This document shows, piece after piece, positions 1 to 8,465 of a stretch of DNA of 64,000 nt. Numbering within the stretch: position 1 is the first letter of the stretch; each line of letters starts with the position of its first letter. The notes under the pieces are model-generated. The model was not told the origin of the DNA. It was given only the letters and a program-made list of their open reading frames with translations, and searched no databases. Both the position numbers and the translations under genes were made by a program. Source of the stretch: ZC4RG20 sp963702105 (lineage in GTDB: Bacteria > Pseudomonadota > Gammaproteobacteria > Steroidobacterales > Rariloculaceae); contig OY969712.1 in NCBI GenBank assembly GCA_963702105.1, forward strand, positions 3,844,001 to 3,908,000, given 5' to 3'.

Positions 1-1031
1 CGCCCGGTCCTACCCGAAAGAACCAGCTCCGGGTTCCCGCCCACGTCGGTAGCGACGACGGGAAGCCCGGTAGCCATCGCCTCGAGGATGGTATTGGAGA
101 TGCCTTCGTTCCGCGAAGGCAGGACAAACAGGTCGAGTCCGCGCAAGATCTCGTCGATATCGTCGCGCCTGCCGGGCAGCCAACTTACTTCGGAGCCGCC
201 GTTCTGCGCAAGGGCATGCCTCGCACTCTCGTAGAGCGGGCCGTCGCCGATCATGACGAGGCGCAAGCGTCGCGATTCCGCATCGTCATCGGCCAGAAGG
301 CGCTGGAAGGCGCGGACCAAGGTCATGGGATCCTTGATATCGGCCATCCTGCCGACCGAGCCGATGACGAAGGTGCCCTCGGGCGCAAGTCCTTCGGGGA
401 TGGCCGCCGACGCGCGACCGCCGTCCGCGGGATGGAACTTGCCGGTGTCGACTCCGTTGTAGATGTGCCTGATGTCGCCGGCCGGCACCCCCACCGTATC
501 CCTGAGCCAAGCGGCGATGTGGCCCGAGACGGCGATTTGAGCGTCGATCAGGGGCATGCAGCTCCGCCTGATCATGCGGTACTTTCGGCGCGTACCGGTT
601 TCGTCCGCCACGTCCCAGCCGTGCTCGCCGTGGACCAGCCGTGCCACGCCCGCCAGCTTGGCAGGAAAGACGGTGTCTATCGTGCCGAAGTTTCGCGTAT
701 GGACGATATCGGGCCGCAGCTCGCGAAACAGCCGCCACAAGCGAATGTAGTTGCCCAGATCCTTGCCCGCGCGCTTATTCAGGGCAAACACCGGAACGTC
801 GTCGCGTTCGAGCCTGTCCCGAAAGCTCGTGTAGCTCTTGAGGCACACGATGGCCTGCCGATAGCGTTCGGCCGGGATTCGATTGACGAGGTTGATGACG
901 CCGTTTTCCAATCCGCCCACATCGAGATTGAACACGACGTGCGCGATCAGCGGCGGCCGGGACTTAGCGACGGACTCCTCGACGGCCGGATCCGAGCCGT
1001 TGCGTACCGTGTTGTCGAGGCGAGCGGCCAA
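1..1031 (-). CDS. EPS glycosyltransferase, GT4 family (PEP-CTERM/EpsH1-associated, TIGR03088-like), C-terminus cut by window edge
   Basis: This is a retaining group-1 glycosyltransferase acting in the cytoplasm on the growing lipid-linked repeat unit. Reading the minus strand gives an N-terminal LIAHVVFNLDVGGLENG stretch, then HTRNFGT, HGEHGWD, IYNGVDT, VGRMADIKDP and, near the edge, the EGISNTILEAMATGLP and GGNPEL signatures of the GT-B C-terminal domain. The N-terminal pattern is characteristic of the XrtA-linked GT family. The gene runs off the left edge, so about 45-60 residues are probably missing. The start is uncertain: no ATG is in frame after the upstream TGA, and a TTG at 1031 is the best candidate. 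It lies 4 bp after the EpsI stop, so translation is probably coupled. Confidence 0.85.
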   Translation of the reverse strand, partial: MAARLDNTVRNGSDPAVEESVAKSRPPLIAHVVFNLDVGGLENGVINLVNRIPAERYRQAIVCLKSYTSFRDRLERDDVPVFALNKRAGKDLGNYIRLWRLFRELRPDIVHTRNFGTIDTVFPAKLAGVARLVHGEHGWDVADETGTRRKYRMIRRSCMPLIDAQIAVSGHIAAWLRDTVGVPAGDIRHIYNGVDTGKFHPADGGRASAAIPEGLAPEGTFVIGSVGRMADIKDPMTLVRAFQRLLADDDAESRRLRLVMIGDGPLYESARHALAQNGGSEVSWLPGRRDDIDEILRGLDLFVLPSRNEGISNTILEAMATGLPVVATDVGGNPELVLSGRTG

Positions 1032-1035
1032 AATA

Positions 1036-2713
1036 TCACGCTGTCGTGGCCGCGCAGGCCGGTCCGGCTCGGCTCATGCAGGCCCTTACGTGATGGAATG
1101 CTTCGGCCACGAAGCTGCGAAGAACGGCCCGGGCCGCGTCCGGGTCGTCGGACTCCGCCGTCACGCTGATCAGCTTCGAATCGGAATAGCCGTGCCGCAA
1201 CATCGCCCAGGCTTCGAGCAGCTTCGCCTGCCAGTCCGCCGAGACGTCGGCCCCGTCGACGTCGTACCAGTACCAGATGATCCGGTAGCCCGCCGCCGAT
1301 CGCAGGACGGTCTCCCGCAGCGATACGCTCGTGCCGGACGCCTCGGCGTGGACGCCGTCGGTCTCGAGCATCCGCCATCGAGACTTGTCGACCGACGCAT
1401 TGACGGCGCCCTCCATTTCAACGCCTTGCTGCTGGCGGCGATAAGACACTATCCGCAACTCGACCGCCTGCCCGCGGCGCCGATATTCGCCGCTCAGGGT
1501 GATGGCCGCCGCATTTTGCTCCGCCGGCGGCGCGTGCGGAGACGTCCACCGCCCGGCCCGGCGGCCCTACGGCGGCGGCGGGCTTCGCGCTCCGATCGGC
1601 GGTAAGCGAGCCGTCGGTCACGCTCGAAGGCCCTACCCAGCCCGAGCCGAGCAAGGGCAGCCGAACCTCCCCCTCGGCGGGCGTCCCCTCGCGAGCGTTT
1701 TGGTAGGCCAAGGGCCCGGCGGCGGCCAGAGAAACGATCAACAGCAGTGCGGCAGCGAGTCCGCGGGCACTACCGCCCGAATGCCCTCGCGGCACGGAGG
1801 GATCGGCAGCCGCAGCGCTAGTGGGCGGTGCGCCGGCAACGGCCAGGCCGTCGGCCGTCTCGAACGGAAGATCTCGAAAGTAGCTTCCGCCCCAAAACAG
1901 CACGCCGATCAGCACTGCGAACAACAGCCAACCGTAGATCAGATGGTCGACGCCGACGGCAAGCCGCATCCCGCTGAGGTCCGCAATCATGACGATCATG
2001 TATGCGCGGATTCCGTTGGCGATGATCGGTGCGATGATGCTCACGAGGATGAAAAGCGCCCGCTTCAAGTACGAGACGTAAGTGAGGAACGCGAACAGGA
2101 CCCCCATAGAGGAACAGGCAATGAGGTATCGAATGCCGCTGCACGCCTTTGCGATCTCGAAATCGCCGCTCGGAATGCTGAAGTAGAATCCCTCCCTCGC
2201 AACCGGAATTCCGGTGACGCGCAGTGCGTGCACGGTGAAGTCGGCCGTGAAGTTCATGAGAATTGGGATCAAGCCTTCGCCGAAAGGCACGGCGAAAAGC
2301 AGGAACGCCAACGGGAACGCGAGCGTCTTGCTCGCTTCCGTGCCGAGAAAGGCGAGCGCGGCCGCGGGGAAGAGCAGCACGACAGCGAGGTGTTCGCCGA
2401 CTTGAATGTTGACGGAACGCGCCACGTACCACATGAGGCTCAACACGAACACGGCCGCGAACCCGAGGACCGAAACTCTCTTCTCGACTCGGCCGAGCTC
2501 CTCTCGCCGTTGCCATATGAGAAATAGACTGATCGGCCCGATGAGCACGCAGTGGTTGAACGTTCCGGACTGAAACCAAACCGAAATGAGCGACGCGAAT
2601 GTCTCGCGAAAAATGTAGACGACCGCAATCAGTGTGGCGCACAGCGCGCCGATGCGGACCGCGTCCGCATAGCCGGTCGGCGAGGCGGCGGGCGCGCTGT
2701 CGAGCTCAGGCAT
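1036..2713 (-). CDS. xrtA: Exosortase A with fused EpsI domain; single +1 frameshift near 1535-1566
   Basis: The N-terminal part is a multi-span membrane exosortase, the predicted transpeptidase that cleaves PEP-CTERM sorting signals. The conserved catalytic residues are visible: Cys191 in KACSGIRY, Arg236 in NGIRAY and His257 in VDHLIYGW. After about residue 300 an EpsI-type domain begins and ends at 1036 with conserved text such as RRQQQGVEMEG and RIIWYWYDVDG. The two parts are in different frames. The span is 1678 bp, one more than a multiple of three, so one extra base in the G/C-rich stretch 1535-1566 explains the break. Removing it gives about 558 aa. An ATG at 2713 overlaps the end of the upstream glycosyltransferase by 8 bp. 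If the frameshift were real, the exosortase half would be intact and EpsI lost. Confidence 0.88.
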
Positions 2714-3926
2714 TCGCCCGTTCACGTCGATTCCCTTCGGGTCGCGACATCCAGCGCTCGAGCAAGCCGTCGAGACGTTGCATGGAAGCTTCCCAAGAGT
2801 GGCGCGCAAGAACACAGGCGCGACCCGCCTCCGCCAGGCGGCGCCGTCCTCCCCGGTTCGCCATGATTTCGACGACCGCCGAGGCCCAATCGAGAGGCGA
2901 TTCGGCCACGACGATATCTCGGCCCGGCGCTGCGTCCACACCTCGCGCCGCCGCCGCGCTTGCGACGACCGGGACACCCATGGCCATCGATTCGAGTATC
3001 TTGTTCTGCGTACCCCGCGCGATCGCCAACGGCGCCACGGTGAGCGCCGCCTTCCGCACGTAGGGCCGCACGTCGGGCACCGTTCCCGTCACGGTGACGC
3101 CGGCGGAGCCGTCGAGGGCCCTGATGGGCCGCGAGGGCGCGGCCCCCACGACGTATAGCCGCGCGGTGGGACGCCGCTCGCGGATCAGCGGCAGCACGTC
3201 CCGGCAAAAGCCGAGCACGGCCTGCTGATTCGGATAGTAATCCATGCGGCCGACGAAGCAGATCGAGTCCGGGTCATAGGCTTCGTTCTGCGGCTCGAAG
3301 TAGTCGGGATCGACGCCGTTCGGAAACCAGCCGGAGGCCTCAGCGGCATCGAAACCGCGCAGCGTCTCGAGCTCGGCCAACGTGGTGCAGGTGCACAGAT
3401 CGAAGCGCCGCGCAAGCGCCTTCTCCGTACGCTCGAGCTTGTTGCCTTCGAGCCAATAGCCCGCGGAAAGCGGAAAGCCCCTGTATCGGGCATAAAGGAG
3501 CCACTTCTGTGAATCCATGTCGCCGAAATCGAGGACCTTGGGGATACCCCCGACATCGGCCACGTATGAGGCCACCGACGAGCAGTGCACCATGATCAGG
3601 TCGAAGGAGCGCTCGGCCAGCAGGCGCGCTACCCTGCGATGCAGTGCGGGCGAATAGAAGTAGCCGAAACTCGAGGGTGAGCGCGTCGGCAGACGGGACA
3701 GCATCCCTCGTAGCGCCTGAACGCCGGTAATGCGCTCGACGATGCGCTCGGCGCAATACCGCTGCAGCCCCTCCCCCTCCTCGGCCTCCTCGGCGGACCG
3801 CGCGAGAGATGCCACCGTCACGGAATGACCGGCCTCGGCGAAGTGCCTGATGATGTTGAACGGCCGAATCTTTCCCCCCCGCCGCGGCGGAAACGGGAGC
3901 CGGTGGCAAATGAACAGGACCCTCAT
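2706..3926 (-). CDS. EPS glycosyltransferase, GT4 family (TIGR03087-like, PEP-CTERM/EpsH1-associated)
   Basis: This 406-aa GT-B glycosyltransferase probably adds one sugar of the repeat unit on the inner membrane face. It begins MRVLFICHRLPFPPRRGGK, the typical opening of the XrtA-associated TIGR03087 family. Later motifs include FPNGVDPDYFEP, CFVGRMDYYPNQQAV and the donor-site region LESMAMGVPVVAS. I chose the ATG at 3926 rather than one 18 bp upstream because the conserved N-terminus starts there. It follows the FemAB stop by 10 bp and overlaps the XrtA start by 8 bp, so the three are co-transcribed. The sugar donor cannot be read from the sequence. Confidence 0.9.
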   Translation of the reverse strand: MRVLFICHRLPFPPRRGGKIRPFNIIRHFAEAGHSVTVASLARSAEEAEEGEGLQRYCAERIVERITGVQALRGMLSRLPTRSPSSFGYFYSPALHRRVARLLAERSFDLIMVHCSSVASYVADVGGIPKVLDFGDMDSQKWLLYARYRGFPLSAGYWLEGNKLERTEKALARRFDLCTCTTLAELETLRGFDAAEASGWFPNGVDPDYFEPQNEAYDPDSICFVGRMDYYPNQQAVLGFCRDVLPLIRERRPTARLYVVGAAPSRPIRALDGSAGVTVTGTVPDVRPYVRKAALTVAPLAIARGTQNKILESMAMGVPVVASAAAARGVDAAPGRDIVVAESPLDWASAVVEIMANRGGRRRLAEAGRACVLARHSWEASMQRLDGLLERWMSRPEGNRRERANA

Positions 3927-3936
3927 GGCCGGCCCG

Positions 3937-5040
3937 TCAAGCAAGGTTGCGGGCGATCATCGGACCCACAGCGCGCGTCAGCCAAACGGGGAGCCGCTGC
4001 CACGTGGCGATCAAGGCCCTGTACTTGGGGTTCGTGGGACTCACGTTCGGCACGCTCTGGGCACGCACGAGATGGTATTGATACTCGAGATCCTGCGGCC
4101 CGAACCCCCAATGAATCTTGAATCGATACGACCCGGTCTCCTTTTTGCTGCGACCGAAGTCGAAGACGGAGAAGCCCCGGTCCACGGCGTGGCGCATGAG
4201 CGCCCAATACATGAAGTCGTTGGCCTTGAGGTCCCTGGCCTCCGCCAGGCCGCCGCCGTAGTAGGGCAATACCTCATCCCGAAAATAGAAGCTCAGAACG
4301 CTCGCGACGGCATTGCCGTTCATAGTGACCGTGAGCACGTCGACGGCGTCGCGAAACTCTTCGACCAGCATCTGGAAGTAACGCCTCGACAACACGGGCG
4401 TGCCGAGATTCCTCACGCTCGCGGAATACATGTCGTAAAAACGCGCGATTCCTCCGTCGATATCCGCTTGAAGGCCGGCCTGAATGCCCTTCCTGACCAT
4501 CGCCCGCTGCTTGCGCGGCACGGACTGCAAGTTTTCCTCGTGGTCCGCCGAGAGCGCCTTGCGAAAGGTCACGTAGAGGTCCTTATGGACCCACGACCCG
4601 GTGCTCTTGGTGAGATTGCGGAGCTCGAGGTAGCCGACGCGCAGCTGCTCCGCCAATGCGCGCGCGCGTTCCTCGAGCGCTGCCCGGTCGGCATCCGTCG
4701 CCGCGACCGCCCCGCCGTAGACACAGAAGGGCGTAGAAATCAGCGAATGCCCGAACAGACGGCTCCTGATCTCGGCCAGCGGCAGCACGCCGGTGATCTC
4801 CGAGCCTCGACGCGCGAACAGATAATGAGTCCGATGTCCCCCGGCGCGCTCGATGACGCGCTGCCAGCCCGAGAGGTGAAAAAAAGTCGCCTCCGGATGA
4901 GCCGACACAAATGCGTCCCAGGCCTTGCGCTCGGGCCTATCGCGGGAGAGCGGTAACGAGTCGACGGCCACCGAGCGCGAGCTGTCACTTACGTTCGCGT
5001 CCTCGTCGGCCGCCCTCCGTTGCGCCTGTACCTCGTTCAT
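3937..5040 (-). CDS. FemAB-like GNAT acyltransferase, XrtA/PEP-CTERM-associated (TIGR03019-like)
   Basis: This 367-aa protein has the double-GNAT organisation of the FemAB family. Family members transfer amino acids from aminoacyl-tRNA; the XrtA-linked branch has no proven substrate and is thought to modify the EPS or its carrier. The sequence shows ATFFHLSGWQRVI near residue 65, GVLPLAEIRSRLFG, a central SVPRKQRAMVRKGIQAG stretch, and the C-terminal VFDFGRSKKETGSYRFK and FGPQDLEYQYH. The ATG at 5040 overlaps the deacetylase stop (ATGA), which fixes the start; a longer open frame upstream is an overlap artefact. The first 50 residues are polar and probably disordered. Confidence 0.88.
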   Translation of the reverse strand: MNEVQAQRRAADEDANVSDSSRSVAVDSLPLSRDRPERKAWDAFVSAHPEATFFHLSGWQRVIERAGGHRTHYLFARRGSEITGVLPLAEIRSRLFGHSLISTPFCVYGGAVAATDADRAALEERARALAEQLRVGYLELRNLTKSTGSWVHKDLYVTFRKALSADHEENLQSVPRKQRAMVRKGIQAGLQADIDGGIARFYDMYSASVRNLGTPVLSRRYFQMLVEEFRDAVDVLTVTMNGNAVASVLSFYFRDEVLPYYGGGLAEARDLKANDFMYWALMRHAVDRGFSVFDFGRSKKETGSYRFKIHWGFGPQDLEYQYHLVRAQSVPNVSPTNPKYRALIATWQRLPVWLTRAVGPMIARNLA

Positions 5041-5891
5041 CGCAGTTGAAACACCCGGTCGAGCCTGTTCCACTGAAAGTCGCTCAAGAGGCGGACGAGC
5101 CGGCGCTCGAATCGGCTCAGATTGAGGTAGTGCCGAACGCGCGTCTTGAGATCGAGGCCGGATACCCGTGGCTGGGCGGGGTCGATCTCCCACGGATGAA
5201 AATAGAAGATCCCAGACTCTCCGTCGCTTTCGTTGACGCGGCGCAAAGCCCACTTGGAAAGCGCATAAGGAAACAACCGAAAATATCCGCCGCCCCCGCA
5301 TGGCCAATTTCGCCCGCACAACGCGACCGTCGATATCGGAATTTCCGTCAGCCGCGCCGAGGCGGCCAAGAATCGGAAACGCGGCGCGTCCGGAATGCCG
5401 TAAAGGTCATGTTTGATGGGATAAATGCTCGAGCTGTAGCGGTGCCCGGTCTCGGCCAGCACATCCAAAGCCCAAAGGTTGTCCTTCACGATCGAGTAGC
5501 TGGCCGCCCGATAGCCGATGACCTCCTGGCCCGACCGGTCCTCGAGCAGCGCCTTCGTGCGCGCTACGTCGCTACGAAACTGCTCGGGAGACTGCTCCGT
5601 CACGCGGGTGTGGCGGAACCCGTGGCTGGCGATCTCGTGCCCGGCGTCCGCGATACGTCGAACCATGCCGGGCAAACGTTCCGCGATCCAGCCGAGCACG
5701 AAGAACGTACCGTGGATACCGGAGCCCCCGAGCAGCTCGAGAATGCGCTCGACGTTCCGTTCGACCCTCAATTGGATGCCGTCCCACTCCGTATAACGGA
5801 AATGGCCCTCGAAGGCGGAGACCTGAAAGTAGTCCTCAACGTCTACGGTCATAGCATTGACCGGCCCAGGCTGCGACGATCGATTTGCCAT
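5037..5891 (-). CDS. Polysaccharide deacetylase, XrtA-associated (TIGR03006-like)
   Basis: This 284-aa NodB-fold carbohydrate esterase would remove N- or O-acetyl groups from the polysaccharide. The family-specific N-terminal motif is present (NAMTVDVEDYFQVSAF, residues 12-26, with Asp17 and Asp20). The metal-binding histidines are in ASHGFRH (His90, His94), after FFVLGW. The later motif YPIKHDLYGIP and the C-terminal FYFHPWEIDP are typical of this subfamily. There is no signal peptide, as usual for the group. It sits 8 bp after the outer-membrane protein stop region and overlaps the FemAB start by 4 bp. In many XrtA loci an ATPase gene lies just upstream of this gene; here it is absent. Confidence 0.93.
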   Translation of the reverse strand: MANRSSQPGPVNAMTVDVEDYFQVSAFEGHFRYTEWDGIQLRVERNVERILELLGGSGIHGTFFVLGWIAERLPGMVRRIADAGHEIASHGFRHTRVTEQSPEQFRSDVARTKALLEDRSGQEVIGYRAASYSIVKDNLWALDVLAETGHRYSSSIYPIKHDLYGIPDAPRFRFLAASARLTEIPISTVALCGRNWPCGGGGYFRLFPYALSKWALRRVNESDGESGIFYFHPWEIDPAQPRVSGLDLKTRVRHYLNLSRFERRLVRLLSDFQWNRLDRVFQLR

Positions 5892-5899
5892 AGGGAACC

Positions 5900-7570
5900 C
5901 TACCGCAGCCCGAGCCCGGCTCCGCCTAGGCCGGACGAGACCGGTTGCGGCAGCATGACCGCTTCCCTACCGAACCGGCGGCGAAACTCGACCGTAATCT
6001 CAGTCTCCGAGTAATCGCGGGACGCTCCTACGACGGCAAGGACTGATCCCGGCACGCTGTTCTGCCGCGAGATCGAGAACGTCAGCTCTTCCTGCCTTGC
6101 GATCCGCCGGATTACGTCGACATCGTACAGGTACAGGGTATCGTTTATGACCGTTACGTCAGAGTATCGACGCGCGCGGCGGGCGGTAGCTGATAGGGAC
6201 GTGGCTACGTTGAGGTCCCAGCGCAAGCCCACCTCCGTCCCGCGCAGATCTTCCGAAGCCTGGTCCGAGATGGACTGGCCATTGATGACGTCGAACCGCC
6301 GCTCCCGAAACGCTCGCAAACTCACGTCGCTCTTCGGCCTGTTCAGCACAAGGCCCACGTCATAGCGCTTTTCGACGAATACGCGATTATCGATGTTCGG
6401 CCCTTCGAGCGTATCGAACGGCGACAGCTCGCCGACGCGCCGAGCAGTGCCGAGCTGCGAGCCCAGCAACGTATCCGGATCTTCTGAATAACTGATGCTG
6501 ACGGTCCCATAGGGCAGATCCCGGTTCAAGTCGAACCTGCGGGCGCGCCCGAACTTTCGCTGTCCGAAGGAGGCACGCACATCGGTCCTCACGTCGGGAC
6601 GCCAATCGGCGCCCCCATACCAAGAGCGATTCTCCAAGTGTCCCGTCGTCGGCTGGAGATAGTCGCTCTCGAGCCCCTGGGTAATGAATACGCGCACCGC
6701 CGGAGTCACCCAGTACCCGAGATCCCCTTCGAAGTCGGCGAGCTCGACGGGTCGCGCCTGCGAGTACGTGTAGCGCTGACTCCGATAATCAACACTCCAC
6801 GCGATGCCGCTACGCACCTTCGAATTGCCCAGGCCGAAGTGGGCCGTCGCCTGGTCGGCGTCGAGCAACGTCGGGTCGTCGTAATTGAGCCGAGTGTAGC
6901 CGTAGCGCACTTCGCCCGTGACGTTCGCTCCGAAATCCAGCGACACGTTGGGCTCCGCGCCGAGGACTCCGACGTTCGTGAGATTACCGTTGCTCGCGTT
7001 CGCGATATTGCTGAACGAGACGGTCGCGGTCGGATCGACGATGGTTTGGTCGTAGAGTCCGAACATATCGAGAAAGAACCGATCGGTAACGAGGGCCACG
7101 CGACTGTTCGCGTTGAGCTGATGGTAAACGTTGTTGAGGTCCTTGAAACTTTTGAAGAACAGGCCCTGCACCCGGTAGTCCACATCCGTCTGGAGCCGCG
7201 GCTGAGAGCGTGCGAAGCGCAGGCCTCCGTCCAACTCTCCGACGCTTTCCGCCTGCTCCCGGCCGGCGGGCGCCAGCATGAGATTGCCCGTGTGAACTAC
7301 GCGCAGACCGACTTGTCCGCTCAACTGCGGGTGCTCCGCGCCGGGCGCGCCGCGAGTGTCGTCCTGGCCGTTCCCAGGGCCATTCGCGGAGGCGTTCGCG
7401 GCGTTCCGCGCCCCTTCCTCGGAGCTGAAGGGCATATTCGACATACCCCCCTCGCTGAGCTGCGCGTGACTCGACTGCGCCGCGCAAAGCACCAGCACGA
7501 GCAGCCCGAGAGCCCGCGAGCGCGGGCCGCGGGCGCAACTATTCCTGGCTCTGTTTGACGTAAGCCCCAT
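5900..7570 (-). CDS. Outer-membrane beta-barrel protein, PEP-CTERM-associated (TIGR03016-like)
   Basis: This 556-aa secreted protein probably forms an outer-membrane barrel used in EPS export, analogous to EpsL/WssB-type channels. A signal peptide is visible (LGLLVLVLCAAQSSHA, cleavage near residue 36). The rest shows alternating hydrophobic/polar strands with many aromatic residues (for example YDVGLVLNRPKSDVSLRAF) and no cytoplasmic motifs. An Asn/Gly-rich segment (about residues 45-85) precedes the barrel. The ATG at 7570 lies inside the end of the kinase gene (32-bp overlap in another frame). The C-terminus ends with a short Gly/Leu-rich tail instead of a clear terminal aromatic. Confidence 0.85.
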   Translation of the reverse strand: MGLTSNRARNSCARGPRSRALGLLVLVLCAAQSSHAQLSEGGMSNMPFSSEEGARNAANASANGPGNGQDDTRGAPGAEHPQLSGQVGLRVVHTGNLMLAPAGREQAESVGELDGGLRFARSQPRLQTDVDYRVQGLFFKSFKDLNNVYHQLNANSRVALVTDRFFLDMFGLYDQTIVDPTATVSFSNIANASNGNLTNVGVLGAEPNVSLDFGANVTGEVRYGYTRLNYDDPTLLDADQATAHFGLGNSKVRSGIAWSVDYRSQRYTYSQARPVELADFEGDLGYWVTPAVRVFITQGLESDYLQPTTGHLENRSWYGGADWRPDVRTDVRASFGQRKFGRARRFDLNRDLPYGTVSISYSEDPDTLLGSQLGTARRVGELSPFDTLEGPNIDNRVFVEKRYDVGLVLNRPKSDVSLRAFRERRFDVINGQSISDQASEDLRGTEVGLRWDLNVATSLSATARRARRYSDVTVINDTLYLYDVDVIRRIARQEELTFSISRQNSVPGSVLAVVGASRDYSETEITVEFRRRFGREAVMLPQPVSSGLGGAGLGLR

Positions 7571-8411
7571 AACCCGGATATTGGTAATCGCCGACGCCGA
7601 GCAGCTGACGATTCTTGTTGAGAATGAGATTGATCGGCTTGTTCTGATCGAGGATTTCGATGGCCTCGGACAGGGAACGCCGCGGCGTGGCGCCGGCTTC
7701 GACGACGAGCACTATCTGTCCGGCATAGCCAGCGAGAACCCTCGCTTCGCTCGTCAGTAGAAGCGGCGGGGAATCAAATACGACAATCGTCTGCTCGTGG
7801 TTCGCCAAGTCCGCGACGAGCCGCTGCATTCGCTGGGACGCGACGAGTTCCCTCGCGTCCGGTCGGGAGGGCCCGGCCGGCAGGAATCGGAGACGCGCAT
7901 GATCGGTGCCGTAGACATAGTCGGCGAGCGTGCCCCGGGGATCCTCGAGCAAATTGACCAGCCCGGGCGCCTGCTCGAGTCCCAGGCACCGGCTGACGGT
8001 CGGCCGCGTGAGATCGCCGTCGACGAGCATCACGGTCCAATCGAGCTCGCTGGCCATGCTCAGTGCGAGATTCAAGGATGTGAACGTCTTCCCGGCGCCA
8101 GGAAGTGCGCTGCCGACCATGATGAGATTGCCGTTAGGCGTCGGCGGATCTCGTCGCGCGGCGTTGAGCAACAGTGGCCGGCGGATCAAGCGAAACTCTT
8201 CCGCGATCACCTGCTCCATTTCCGCCGACGGAAACAAGCCGGCCGCGCGCAAGCGCTCCAGCTCCAGAGCAACGAACCTCCCGCCTTGGGCGGACGCGAG
8301 CAAGTTTGCGCCGGGCGCAACCGCCGCGACGGCTGATACGTCCGGCCTCTCCCGCTCGCCCGGCTTACCCCGCGCTTGGGCCTTGGCCAACGCTCGTTCG
8401 ACGATGCTCAC
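7539..8411 (-). CDS. Bacterial tyrosine kinase (BY-kinase), XrtA-associated (TIGR03018-like)
   Basis: This 290-aa cytoplasmic P-loop kinase regulates EPS polymerisation together with the chain-length protein. Walker A is at residues 100-110 (GSALPGAGKTF) and Walker A-prime at 127-137 (VMLVDGDLTRP). A Walker B-like VVFDSPPLLLT follows. In the XrtA type the kinase domain is a separate protein from the membrane activator, as here. The C-terminus has three tyrosines (in YQYPGYGAY), a minimal version of the usual autophosphorylated tyrosine cluster. It starts at 8411, 54 bp after the chain-length gene, and overlaps the barrel gene start. Confidence 0.93.
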   Translation of the reverse strand: MSIVERALAKAQARGKPGERERPDVSAVAAVAPGANLLASAQGGRFVALELERLRAAGLFPSAEMEQVIAEEFRLIRRPLLLNAARRDPPTPNGNLIMVGSALPGAGKTFTSLNLALSMASELDWTVMLVDGDLTRPTVSRCLGLEQAPGLVNLLEDPRGTLADYVYGTDHARLRFLPAGPSRPDARELVASQRMQRLVADLANHEQTIVVFDSPPLLLTSEARVLAGYAGQIVLVVEAGATPRRSLSEAIEILDQNKPINLILNKNRQLLGVGDYQYPGYGAYVKQSQE

Positions 8412-8465
8412 GACGGCAGCACTCCCTGCGCTCGCTACGTCACCGCTTGCGACCGGACCCGCCGG

